Assembly: GCA_937920085.1 (NCBI GenBank) | Contig: CALETE010000035.1 | Coordinates: 1-11,204 of the forward strand | DNA length: 11,204 bases | Direction of reading: 5' to 3' | From: an uncultured Alphaproteobacteria bacterium | GTDB lineage: Bacteria; Pseudomonadota; Alphaproteobacteria; Caulobacterales; Caulobacteraceae | Part shown: in pieces, positions 1 to 6,548 of the stretch | How positions within the stretch are numbered: position 1 is the stretch's first letter | Layout of the letters: each line of letters opens with the position of its first letter | Notes under the pieces: model-generated | The model's database searches: none | The model's input: only the letters and a program-made list of their open reading frames with translations | What the model was told of the DNA's origin: nothing | Made by a program: the position numbers and the translations under genes

Positions 1-48
1 TCTACACAGGCGAAGACACTCTTTCCCTACACGACGCTCTTCCGATCT
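1..48. other. Untrimmed Illumina TruSeq i5 adapter with index (artefact)
   Basis: Bases 16-48 match the standard TruSeq read-1 adapter sequence, ending in CTCTTCCGATCT. Bases 1-7 (TCTACAC) are the end of the P5 flow-cell sequence. The eight bases between them, AGGCGAAG (8-15), equal the i5 index known as D505. The order P5 tail, index, read-1 primer is exactly that of a dual-index library molecule, so this cannot be phage DNA. Biological sequence begins at base 49. Confidence 0.98.
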
Positions 49-1503
49 TGTAAGCGGAGTTGCTGGCAGCGCAGCAGATGTCGAAAGTCCACCTAGGTTG
101 CCATTGGTTGCAATTCTTACGTCATTCAGCGCAACACGAACCGCCATCCCAATAGGCTGGTTTTGTGTATATATGTTGCCGGAGACATTGGCCTGAATGA
201 CACTTGCCGACGATGTGACCGCAGCGGTGCCGCCAAAGCCATTATCAGTTTGCAATGTCACCCTATTGTTAGGTGTGCCGTCGTCAAGTTGAGCCAAAAA
301 TGCTTGGACAGCATTCGCCGCGCCAAAACTACCCACAGCCGCCAAGCTATAAGCCCCCGAGAGCGAGCTAGACAGGGTGTAGTATCCTACGTCAGCAGGG
401 CGGGTGACGGAGGTTCCAAGGGTTGCAACTAATGATGTCGGAGCCGCACCGGTTTCTTGTTGAAAGCCCCAAGTGTCAAAGACTGTTGCCGAGGCGACGT
501 TAGAATAGGTGGCGCTGGCATTTATTGCTGTTGTCGTTGTTGGTGTGTAAGTCGCCGAGACGCGATACCCTCCGTTCCAAGCCGGAATGATCGAATAATT
601 GGTGATCTCGGTAGATTTTGAGACGAAAGCGCCAGTCTGAGCATTGAATGCGACAAATCTATCAGCGCCAGCTCCACCCCAAGGGGCAGAGCCTGTAGCC
701 ACAAGCTGTAAAATCGGATTGCCGCTGACATATTTGAAATATGCGCTCGCCGTGTAGGTAGTTCCCGCGATGACGGAGATGGATGCGGAAAAGTAGCCAC
801 CAGCAAGCGCCGACGTTGTGATCCGGGAGGCGGTCGTCGAACCATCCGGCGCGACCGAATTGTTCAGCACTACGGTGGCGTTATTGGCGATCCAATTCGT
901 GCCGCCGATTGCGTTGCTATAGGTCTGAAGGTTCGTCGCGCTCGGCTCTGCCAGATACCCCTGCCCCGGAACGATCCGAGGGACATTATCTGCAAAGGCT
1001 ATCGTCCCATCGAGCGAGTAAGCCGTCCCTGCGCGGGTATAGGTCAGGTTCCCTACATCGGCGGGGTTGTTGCTGATGTAGGTCGTGACCGAGACCGCAG
1101 CAGCCCCGGTGTTGATAAACGTGGTTGGATAGTTGCCATTGCCCACCTGGACCGTGGTTGGCGAGCCGGTGATTGTGACGGTGATCGTGCCTGCGACCGT
1201 GACCGTGAACTTAACCCAAGCCCCCGCCGTCGCTGTCCCCGCGCCTGTGATCGTCGCCGTGCCTGCAGCCACCGCCGCAGAGCCTGATCCGGTGATGTTT
1301 AGGGTGTAGTTTCCGACCGGTAGCGTGATGGTCTGGGTGGCCGGGGATGAGGCGTTTAGAAAATAGTTCGTCCGGCTATAGCCAGCGGCGACAAAGTAGT
1401 TAGCGCCTGCGAAGTTTAGACTGAGGTACGGATACCCAAAGGACACCGACCCCATCAATCGGGCTTTATGCCCTGGCCCCTTTCCCCCGCGGTGAACCGA
1501 CAT
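49..1503 (-). CDS. Phage tail-fibre-like protein with carbohydrate-binding/LamG-like domains, C-terminus cut off
   Basis: The reading frame is open for 501 codons from an ATG at 1503 down to base 1; the last 16 codons lie in the adapter and are false, leaving about 485 real residues without a stop. Residues 1-180 are rich in Thr, Gly and Ala with beta-type repeats. From about residue 185 the pattern GYLAEPSATNL, then APDG and WGFQQETG followed by SVTRPADVG, is that of the carbohydrate-binding/head-spike-fibre type domain common in phage fibres. Residues about 345-485 look like a concanavalin/LamG jellyroll, lost just before its end. It would act at the virion tip in receptor or glycan binding. 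The start lies 2 bases after the stop of the upstream gene; an in-frame ATG at 1455 is an alternative. The class is fairly sure, the ligand unknown. Confidence 0.8.
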
Positions 1504-1505
1504 GG

Positions 1506-1829
1506 TTAGATGCCGAACCCGGTCGTCACATAAAGGGTGGTGACTTCTGTGGCAGCGCAGATCGCCGCGACATGAGTGATCGGGCTAGCAGGCACTCCAC
1601 CTTCTAGGGTGATGATCTCAAGGGCGCCGGGCGGTACGGGTATGTCCGTAAGCGCGGCGGTGACAGCGTTTGACGTTCCGAACCGGATGAAGACTGTCTT
1701 GAAGCCAGAATTGTAAAGGCGGACCTGGTATGGCCCCTTGCCTGGATTTACCAGGGCAGTCGTCGCGTTCGTTGCTGTCGCTGAAATGGTGACGGTCGAG
1801 GCGTCATTTGGTACGAATGGCTTCGACAT
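1506..1829 (-). CDS. Small phage virion-associated hypothetical protein
   Basis: A 107-residue protein without signal peptide or membrane segment, predicted nearly all beta. The stretch QVRLYNSGFKTVFIRFGTS, a later PVPPGALEIITL and a C-terminal VTTGFGI follow a pattern I recognise from small conserved proteins in phage tail or fibre regions, where alternating hydrophobic strands suggest a compact beta-sandwich. The function is not known. A GAGG ribosome-binding site lies just upstream of the ATG. The gene sits immediately before the fibre-like gene, with 2 bases between stop and start, so the two are probably co-translated and may belong to the same tail or host-recognition structure. Confidence 0.75.
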   Translation of the reverse strand: MSKPFVPNDASTVTISATATNATTALVNPGKGPYQVRLYNSGFKTVFIRFGTSNAVTAALTDIPVPPGALEIITLEGGVPASPITHVAAICAATEVTTLYVTTGFGI

Positions 1830-1890
1830 GGAGATCCCTCAAATTGAGGCTCCAGTTGTCGGCAATCGCGCCCGCGCCTCAACGCACGGG

Positions 1891-2214
1891 CTATTGGCTC
1901 AGTCGGTAGAAGATTGTGCCGCTGTTATAGGTTGCGCACTTGAACCGCCACCATACGTCGGATTCACATTCCTGATCAGACTCAACCCCAGGAACCCCGA
2001 ACGAATGGACAGAGGTGCCTTTGTCTTTTGCCTGAATCCAAGTGACGCCACGATCAAACGACCGCTCCGTGATGACGTTCCCAGAGAAGGTGCCCCAGAC
2101 AGCCATGTTGAACGGTGCTGGAAATCCAGTCGTGCTGCTCGGCTTGAACGGTGCGCTGACCTGATCCTGTACCGTGAAAGTGCCTGTGACTGGCAGTTCG
2201 CGTGCGGTTGACAT
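1891..2214 (-). CDS. Small phage structural-region hypothetical protein
   Basis: A 107-residue protein. Its middle reads MAVWGTFSGNVITERSFDRG followed by VTWIQ, and its end reads YNSGTIFYRLSQ. This arrangement (GTFSG, then RSFD-G-TW, then SGT-YRLSQ) is a recognisable conserved small protein found beside phage tail-fibre genes; no biochemical role is established. It is beta-rich and has no export signal. A GGAG motif about 8 bases before the ATG supports the start. It lies between the spanin genes and the other small beta protein, 61 bases from the latter, so a minor virion component is the best guess. Confidence 0.75.
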   Translation of the reverse strand: MSTARELPVTGTFTVQDQVSAPFKPSSTTGFPAPFNMAVWGTFSGNVITERSFDRGVTWIQAKDKGTSVHSFGVPGVESDQECESDVWWRFKCATYNSGTIFYRLSQ

Positions 2215-2272
2215 AAAATACTCCGGTAGCCTTCTCGACTATTGATCCAGTTCGTGTTTGCTCAACGCACAG

Positions 2273-2632
2273 CTATCGGCGCAGGAGGCGTTGCAGCCAG
2301 TTTTTCCTAGGCTCTAGCGCAGCCTGAAGGTCTGCTTGGCGCTTTTGGCAATCATCTGCGATGGCTACGAGATCATCGCCGCGACCATTAGCCTGATCTA
2401 GCCTTGCGGTCTGACCGTCCAGCGCGGACCACAACGCACCTGCAGTAGCATCTAGGGGTGGCAGGAGGATCGGCGGTGTGCCGCTACGGAGCCTTGGCGG
2501 GATCGCTGCTGCGCAATCCAGCACATGCTGGGTCAGAGGCGTAGTCGGCGTAGTGGCACAGCCCGCGACGGCCAGCATCATTGAGAGCAGGGTCAATCGG
2601 CTGACCAGCGCCGGGGGATTTTTGTAGGGCAT
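2273..2632 (-). CDS. Outer-membrane lipoprotein o-spanin (Rz1-like), start embedded in the i-spanin gene
   Basis: A 119-residue protein whose start is a lipoprotein signal: a short basic N-terminus, the hydrophobic run LTLLSMMLAVAG, then a lipobox VAGC with Cys25 as the lipidated residue and Ala at +2, which in Gram-negative bacteria fits outer-membrane sorting. The mature part is proline-rich (TTPTTPL, then PPILLPPL), followed by a helical C-terminus ending in RKNWLQRLLRR. It begins inside the i-spanin gene in another frame (overlap 2484-2632) and continues past its end, the classic Rz/Rz1 out-of-phase arrangement. Its job would be fusion of inner and outer membranes in the last step of lysis. 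The mature domain, about 95 residues, is longer than in the best-known Rz1 proteins. A GAGG motif lies 10 bases upstream. Confidence 0.8.
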   Translation of the reverse strand: MPYKNPPALVSRLTLLSMMLAVAGCATTPTTPLTQHVLDCAAAIPPRLRSGTPPILLPPLDATAGALWSALDGQTARLDQANGRGDDLVAIADDCQKRQADLQAALEPRKNWLQRLLRR

Positions 2633-2885
2633 TGGCGTTCGCCTCGTGCAGGGTAATTGAAAGGGAGTCCCGGTGTGCGCCGGCGTCGGAGATTGCGGAG
2701 GCAGAACTATTAGCTGCCAACTGCGCCTGAGCAGTCATCGCCTCCTTGTGTGAGGAGGCGGCAGCGGCCTTGGCGTCCTTAACCTCGACCTCCAGGTGAT
2801 GGACGTACATCCCGACCCCCGCGATGCAGGACAGCAGGACGGCTGCGATGATGCCGTAGATCTCCAGCTTTGAAATGCTGAACAT
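2484..2885 (-). CDS. Inner-membrane i-spanin (Rz-like)
   Basis: A 133-residue protein with one N-terminal membrane segment (about residues 10-28, IIAAVLLSCIAGVGMYV) and no cleavage site, followed by an Ala-rich charged stretch with coiled-coil character (about 30-90) that would lie in the periplasm. This topology, and the o-spanin beginning inside its 3' third in another frame, identify it as the Rz partner of the spanin pair. The start codon overlaps the endolysin stop by one base (TGATG). No clear Shine-Dalgarno sequence precedes it, so translation probably depends on coupling to the endolysin gene. Sequence similarity to classical Rz is not obvious; the call rests on topology and gene order. 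Confidence 0.8.
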   Translation of the reverse strand: MFSISKLEIYGIIAAVLLSCIAGVGMYVHHLEVEVKDAKAAAASSHKEAMTAQAQLAANSSASAISDAGAHRDSLSITLHEANANALQKSPGAGQPIDPALNDAGRRGLCHYADYASDPACAGLRSSDPAKAP

Positions 2886-3241
2886 CAGTGGACCAGGAGA
2901 AGGCGGTCTGAACTAGCTGCGATCTGGCGTCGGATAGTCGGGCCTAGGATGATGCACCCCTCCGACGCATCGTGGTTCGCATTGTCGCCGTGGATGCAGA
3001 ACAGCGAGCGGCCGAACGTGTCAGTTCCTGGCATGGGGTCCAGGTTCATGACGCATGGGCCTAGGCGCGCGTGCTGGTAGGCGGGGCCGATCTTGTACAG
3101 CCCCTGCGGGATTGGTCCGACCTTCTGCTTCTTTTGCAGGGCAGGATTGTTCCGGCCTTCGCCATGACCGCTATACCCGGTTCCGACAAACTCAGGCCCG
3201 TGGATCAGGGCTCCGTCTTTCTGGTGGTAGTCATAGGTCAT
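2885..3241 (-). CDS. Endolysin candidate with Tlde1/DUF2778 L,D-transpeptidase-type fold
   Basis: A 118-residue protein starting MTYDYHQKDG. It carries the Tlde1/DUF2778 signature: GHGEGRNNPALQ at about 26-36, GPIPQGLYKIG at 42-52, GR at 77-78, then IHGDN (His84) and SEGCII with Cys96, the His/Cys pair that forms the active site in L,D-transpeptidase-fold enzymes. Known relatives act on peptidoglycan peptide stems, as L,D-carboxypeptidases or exchange enzymes. Placed between holin and spanins it is the only visible candidate for the phage endolysin. No signal peptide is seen, so release would need the holin. An upstream AAAGGA about 8 bases before the ATG sets the start; longer in-frame versions begin in the holin gene and read as basic low-complexity sequence. 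The ATG overlaps the holin stop (ATGA). Confidence 0.85.
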   Translation of the reverse strand: MTYDYHQKDGALIHGPEFVGTGYSGHGEGRNNPALQKKQKVGPIPQGLYKIGPAYQHARLGPCVMNLDPMPGTDTFGRSLFCIHGDNANHDASEGCIILGPTIRRQIAASSDRLLLVH

Positions 3242-3450
3242 GGTAGTGTTCCTTTGGTTTTTGCGTACTCGCGCACAGCGAAGGCGGCGACGACCGCGGT
3301 GAATAGGGCAGCTAGGCCGCCGAGATCGGGGTAGGTCTTGGAGATCAGGGGTAGGGCGACACCTTGGGTCCAGACGGTCGCGGCCATGCCGACGCAGGTC
3401 GCTGGGCGCCACCACTTGGTGATGCGTAGGCGTAGGGGTTCCAGGATCAT
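3238..3450 (-). CDS. Putative holin, small two-segment membrane protein
   Basis: A 70-residue protein with two hydrophobic stretches (about residues 16-36 and 43-60), a basic N-terminus with WRP just before the first segment, and a charged tail REYAKTKG. The pattern R-P before a membrane segment and an RxYxKxKG-type ending resembles the C-terminal part of the gene-transfer-agent 3TM holin family seen in alphaproteobacteria, though it is shorter and shows only two segments. Its start overlaps the metallophosphatase stop and its own stop overlaps the endolysin start (ATGA both times), so it is co-translated with the lysis enzyme. It would form the inner-membrane lesion that lets the endolysin out. 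Confidence 0.78.
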   Translation of the reverse strand: MILEPLRLRITKWWRPATCVGMAATVWTQGVALPLISKTYPDLGGLAALFTAVVAAFAVREYAKTKGTLP

Positions 3451-4634
3451 GCGACCTCCAGCATTTCAGGGCAGACGGTTTGCTCAGCCACCTGGCCGAA
3501 TTGATCGTGATAGGTGATGACCGTTGCAGCGCGCTCAGCGAACCAGCCTCCGCGTCCGGCGTAGGCGTCACGGGCGGCTAGGGTGGGGTGCTGCGTGACA
3601 GTCATGCCGCCATGCTCCTTGGTGTAGCGGTGGTGTTGATGGCCGGCGTGCGCGTACCGCTTGGTCGTCTGGCCCCACATCTCCGCATACTGTGCGGCGA
3701 AGGTAAGGGGGAACTGATCAGGCTTCTTCAGGTGGCCGTGGTGAAAGGCGAGCATGGTCTTGCCGTGCCGGATGGCGTAGTAGGGTAGCTCGCTGTCTAG
3801 GACCTCGACCCTTGGCTCGTTCTCGTACAGGGCGCGGAACATCAAGCGGAGCCAGACGCTCGACGCAATGTCGTGGTTCCCCTCAGCCATGACCACGACA
3901 ACGCGCTCATGCTTCAGTAGGGCTAGGTCTACAATCCGGCGCAGCAGCTTGATCGCCGTAGCAACCATCTTTGAGAAGCGCCCGTCTGCATCCAGGACGT
4001 GACCGCTCGTTGGAGTAACCGGGGTCATGCCGTCATAGTGCATGAAGTCGCCAAGCTGATTGACGACTCCGACCGAGGCGGGAGGGGCAGCTAGGATCAT
4101 CTGCTCGAAGGCACCAAATAGGGTTCGCTCGGCTATGCCTAGATCCCAATCAGCTCCGCCCTCCTTATGCCAAGCCAACATGCCGACATGGCAGTCTGTC
4201 AGGGTGTAGAGGTTCAGGAGATTCTTGAGCGTCATACCTAGGGCTGGGGCTGGTAGGGCGTCCATGCGCTCATAGTCAGCTAATTCAGCGGCGACCGCTT
4301 GGCGGAAGACGAGATCAGCAGCGCGGTCGTCTAGGCGGGTCTTGACCCATTGGCCCGTCGGCTTGCCGTCGCGGTTGTAGTAGGTTGAGACACCCTTGAC
4401 CGTGTACAGGTCGGGGCTCGTATGGGTCATGTCGTTGTCAGGCGCGTAGCCGTGTATCTCAGCCTTCTTCTTGACGGCCTTGATACCGGCATCAATCAGG
4501 GACTTGCTAATGCCTAGGGCTGCGGCTGCGGCGCGCTGACTACCATGGTCGTTCCAGGCGTCAATGTAAGCGGCCTGTTTAGCGGTAGCCCACTCTTTGA
4601 GGGCTGGGTCTACTATCGCCAGGGGGGCGCTCAA
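3447..4634 (-). CDS. Calcineurin-like metallophosphatase with N-terminal HTH, TTG start
   Basis: About 395 residues from the proposed TTG at 4634, which overlaps the stop of the zinc-ribbon gene as TTGA. Residues about 20-65 (QRAAAAALGISKSLIDAGI) form a helix-turn-helix. The catalytic part contains the full metallophosphoesterase series: TDCHVG (Asp147, His149), QLGD (Gly195-Asp196), EGNHD (252-255), HHGH (298-301) and AGHQHH (331-335), which bind two metal ions. Such HTH-metallophosphatases are common in phage genomes, but their substrate (nucleotide, nucleic-acid end or phosphoprotein) is not established. The longer frame, up to an ATG at 4829, overlaps the upstream gene by almost 200 bases and encodes basic, proline-rich sequence without family likeness, so I reject that start. 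Confidence 0.88.
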   Translation of the reverse strand: MSAPLAIVDPALKEWATAKQAAYIDAWNDHGSQRAAAAALGISKSLIDAGIKAVKKKAEIHGYAPDNDMTHTSPDLYTVKGVSTYYNRDGKPTGQWVKTRLDDRAADLVFRQAVAAELADYERMDALPAPALGMTLKNLLNLYTLTDCHVGMLAWHKEGGADWDLGIAERTLFGAFEQMILAAPPASVGVVNQLGDFMHYDGMTPVTPTSGHVLDADGRFSKMVATAIKLLRRIVDLALLKHERVVVVMAEGNHDIASSVWLRLMFRALYENEPRVEVLDSELPYYAIRHGKTMLAFHHGHLKKPDQFPLTFAAQYAEMWGQTTKRYAHAGHQHHRYTKEHGGMTVTQHPTLAARDAYAGRGGWFAERAATVITYHDQFGQVAEQTVCPEMLEVA

Positions 4635-4960
4635 GAGGCGGGGTCCAGGCGAGTCACAAGGTAGGCGGGGCCAGTCCCATCCATGACGACCTGCGCGGCC
4701 GCGGCTTGGCCCGTCTTGCCTGGGAACATAAACCCTAGCCAGCCAAATAGCAGGTTGATTGTAAAGACTGCGCGCTGCAGTCGCAGGACTAGCTTGTAGT
4801 CCGCCATGGTCAGAAGGGGGGCGCCGCACTCTGGGCAGTCTGCATCCAGCCAGTCGGCCGAGAACTTCACACTAGCATCGCAGTAACCGCAGCCTGGGGC
4901 GTCACACTTGACACCATGAAGGTTCAGGTGGGCGACCTTCCATTCACGCTTGCCGTTCAT
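4631..4960 (-). CDS. Phage zinc-ribbon protein
   Basis: A 109-residue protein. Residues 18-46 hold a zinc-ribbon: KCDAPGCGYCD with closely set cysteines, then DCPECGAPLL, giving the CxxxxC/CxxC and CxxC knuckles of a metal site. A hydrophobic, tryptophan-containing stretch (about 65-80, VFTINLLFGWLGFMF) follows, then a short VVMDGTG segment. Proteins of this type, starting LNLHGVKCDAPGC and ending near a MDGTG motif, recur in tailed phages as hypothetical genes; the metal ligand pattern is clear but the role is unknown. An AGGA ribosome-binding site overlaps the stop of the preceding gene, and its own stop overlaps the metallophosphatase start, so the two may work together. Confidence 0.8.
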   Translation of the reverse strand: MNGKREWKVAHLNLHGVKCDAPGCGYCDASVKFSADWLDADCPECGAPLLTMADYKLVLRLQRAVFTINLLFGWLGFMFPGKTGQAAAAQVVMDGTGPAYLVTRLDPAS

Positions 4961-4966
4961 TTGGTC

Positions 4967-5236
4967 CTACTTTCGTCTGTCGTCCTGCGCGTCTAGGCGC
5001 TTGTCGATCCGGTCCATGGTGGTGACCAGGCCGGCCGTCCGCTCATCTAATCGTGCGATGAGGGCGGCCGTCCCCTGGCCCGCTGCTAGTTTTTCCTCGA
5101 CCACAGAAACGCGCTCATCGATGTGTCCACCCCACCAGACTATACCGGCTGTTTGGGCGAGAAGGCCAAAGGCCAGGGCGATTGCGGATATGGCAGTCGA
5201 GGAAAGGGTCATCCGAGTAGTGCGTTGATCTGGCAT
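4967..5236 (-). CDS. Membrane-anchored coiled-coil hypothetical protein
   Basis: An 89-residue protein with one N-terminal membrane segment (about residues 11-35, ISAIALAFGLLAQTAGIVWW), followed by a charged heptad-like helix (HIDERVSVVEEKLAAG, then LDERTAGLVTTMDRIDKRLD). This anchor-plus-coiled-coil shape is common for small phage membrane proteins of lysis or assembly regions and resembles neither a holin nor a classical spanin closely. A GGGAG motif 7-8 bases before the first ATG supports that start over the internal ATG at 5212. The family is not recognised; a scaffold or accessory lysis role would be guesswork. Confidence 0.68.
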   Translation of the reverse strand: MPDQRTTRMTLSSTAISAIALAFGLLAQTAGIVWWGGHIDERVSVVEEKLAAGQGTAALIARLDERTAGLVTTMDRIDKRLDAQDDRRK

Positions 5237-5306
5237 AAGCGCGCTCCCGGCCGGTGAAGATTGAGGTTTGACCCTGTGTTCAACGGCCTGGAAACGCTAC
5301 GCACGC

Positions 5307-5576
5307 TCAGGCTGTCAGGGCCTTCAACTTCTCCGCAACTCGGCCTGCACGGATTGATTGCTCAATCGCCTCATCGGCCTTGTTCTCGTAGGCCACGGCG
5401 CGGATATGGAGTTCTGAGGCGGAATGGTAATGGTCATCTGCCTTGTCGCAATGATGCTGCACGGCATCCTCCAGGGCCTTCACTTGCCGCGTGATCGAGG
5501 CGGTGATCGCGTCAACGTTGGCTGAGGTGAAGAACAGGGCGAGAATCTCGGATAGGGTCGGGAATCTGAGTTGCAT
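5307..5576 (-). CDS. Helical coiled-coil hypothetical protein
   Basis: An 89-residue, mostly helical protein starting MQLRFPTLSEILALFF. Residues 20-89 are charged and heptad-like with several His, Asp and Ala (ALEDAVQHHCDKADDHYHSA), suggesting a coiled coil that self-associates. The start at 5576 is chosen because an AAGGA lies 6 bases before it. An in-frame ATG at 5612 would lack a ribosome-binding site and would overlap the small membrane gene at 5600. The family is unknown; similarly shaped short proteins, with a PTLS-type start and an Ala-rich helix, occur in alphaproteobacterial phages without assigned function. Confidence 0.68.
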   Translation of the reverse strand: MQLRFPTLSEILALFFTSANVDAITASITRQVKALEDAVQHHCDKADDHYHSASELHIRAVAYENKADEAIEQSIRAGRVAEKLKALTA

Positions 5577-5599
5577 GGGGAGTCCTTGTGAGAGGGTTT

Positions 5600-5719
5600 C
5601 TACCAAGCCCAATGCTGGGCTAGGACGTAGTTGGCGATCTTGAGGAAGATCACGGTCAGACTGACAGCCAACATAGCTACCAGCCCGAAGGCCCCGGCGA
5701 TGCTGAGCATTAAGGTCAT
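5600..5719 (-). CDS. 39-residue single-pass membrane peptide
   Basis: A short frame beginning MTLMLSIAGAFGLVAMLAVS and ending at a TAG (5600-5602). Residues 3-30 are one continuous hydrophobic helix, followed by KIANYVLAQHWAW, so the product is a membrane microprotein. Its ATG overlaps the stop of the GapR-like gene (ATGA), the same coupling used by certain genes in this block, and it neatly fills an otherwise empty 139-base gap. Tiny single-span phage proteins can be holins, antiholins or superinfection factors, but nothing here decides among these. Confidence 0.6.
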   Translation of the reverse strand: MTLMLSIAGAFGLVAMLAVSLTVIFLKIANYVLAQHWAW

Positions 5720-5964
5720 GACCCAGCCGCCCGCATGTAGAGTTCGACTAGGGCCTCCATCTCATCACGAGCAGCCTTGTCCATCTTGCGAAGGGCGATG
5801 ACCTTGCGGAGGATCGCAACGTCGAATCCATTACCCTTGGCCTCGGCATAGACCTCCTTGATGCTCTCGGAGACTTCAGCCTTCTCCATCTCCAGATGCT
5901 CAATCCGGTCGATGACCGATTGAAGCTGGCCTTGGGCTTCAGAATTGAGGGGTTGATCTGACAT
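5716..5964 (-). CDS. GapR/DUF2312 family DNA-binding protein
   Basis: An 82-residue protein matching the DUF2312 (GapR) family: IDRIEHLEMEKAEVSESIKE, then VYAEAKGNGFDV and LRKVIALRKMDKAARDEMEA, with helical heptads throughout. In Caulobacter, GapR is a nucleoid protein that binds AT-rich, overtwisted DNA ahead of forks and RNA polymerase and aids topoisomerases. The family is nearly confined to alphaproteobacteria and their phages, so this is one of the best host indicators in the window. A strong AGGAGAGGA ribosome-binding site precedes the ATG. Phage copies may load onto phage or host chromosomes; the role here is inference. Confidence 0.9.
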   Translation of the reverse strand: MSDQPLNSEAQGQLQSVIDRIEHLEMEKAEVSESIKEVYAEAKGNGFDVAILRKVIALRKMDKAARDEMEALVELYMRAAGS

Positions 5965-5976
5965 GGTGTTCCTCTC

Positions 5977-6330
5977 CTAGTTAACAGCAGCGCGAGCCAG
6001 CACCTGGGCCAGCGTCGGGCGAATGAGAAGGTCAATGAACGTGTTGGCCTCTTTGCCGTTCGGCAGGGTGATCCAGGCCAGATTTCGATAGACGTCCGTC
6101 ACCTCGACCATGACGCCATTGAGGACAGCGGTCTCGCCAGCCAGGATCGGACCAGGGGCCGGGGCTTGAAATGCCTCGACGCCAGCCACGTCTAGGTAGT
6201 CGAGATAGATCTCTCGGGCAGGGTCTGACTTGAAGACAGCGAACCGCTCGCCCGAGGCATGCGTCATCAGCGTGCCGCGGACTGTGATAGTCGTGCCATC
6301 TGGGACATTGGCAAATTCAAGTGGGGTCAT
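5977..6330 (-). CDS. Conserved-looking hypothetical protein
   Basis: A 117-residue soluble protein starting MTPLEFANVPDGTTITVRG, with predicted beta strands (VFKSDPAREIYLDYLDV, then ILAGETAVLNGVMVEVTDVY) and a final helix. I do not recognise a family, and no signal peptide, membrane segment or cysteine motif is present. Regular beta structure with a short helical end suggests a compact domain such as an OB- or SH3-like fold, but that is only impression. It lies 12 bases upstream of the GapR gene in the same direction. No good Shine-Dalgarno sequence is seen before its ATG, and the 218 bases before it hold no convincing gene. Confidence 0.6.
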   Translation of the reverse strand: MTPLEFANVPDGTTITVRGTLMTHASGERFAVFKSDPAREIYLDYLDVAGVEAFQAPAPGPILAGETAVLNGVMVEVTDVYRNLAWITLPNGKEANTFIDLLIRPTLAQVLARAAVN

Positions 6331-6548
6331 TGGGTCCGGAGGTTTGAGAGGGTGAAAAAAATTTGGGGGTCTTCGGGGGAAAAGTTACGGGGAGGACACC
6401 CCACGCGCTGGGCGGTGCGCTGGATTTACCCCCCACCCCCCGGCCGGGGCGGCCCGAAAAGGGGTCGGACCTAGACCGCGGCCTAGGCGGAAAGCCTGAA
6501 TCAAATGGGCCGGATCTACGGCGAGGGGGTAAAGCGGGGGGTTTAGGC
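6331..6548. other. G-tract-rich gap within the leftward block
   Basis: This 218-base gap interrupts an otherwise closely packed gene array. The plus strand has repeated G runs (for example G5 at 6365-6369, G5 at 6375-6379, then GGGG before 6393, and G5/G6 runs near 6525-6540), with matching C runs around 6430-6441 and a 12-base palindrome CCCCGGCCGGGG at 6438-6449. On the minus strand a 7-T run is present near 6355-6361 but no clear hairpin precedes it. An in-frame minus-strand proline-rich reading (6317-6580) exists without a ribosome-binding site and with no family likeness; I do not call it a gene. A regulatory RNA, promoter or decayed gene is possible. Confidence 0.4.

Noticed and set aside
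163..432. Plus-strand frame opposite the tail-fibre gene
   Set aside because: It is antisense to a 501-codon open frame with clear fibre-domain motifs.
3242..3571. N-terminal extension of the endolysin frame
   Set aside because: It lies over the holin and metallophosphatase genes, is basic low-complexity sequence, and the ATG at 3241 has a good AAAGGA site.
4635..4829. ATG start of the metallophosphatase at 4829
   Set aside because: It would overlap the zinc-ribbon gene by nearly 200 bases with non-family sequence; the TTG at 4634 gives the coupled TTGA arrangement.
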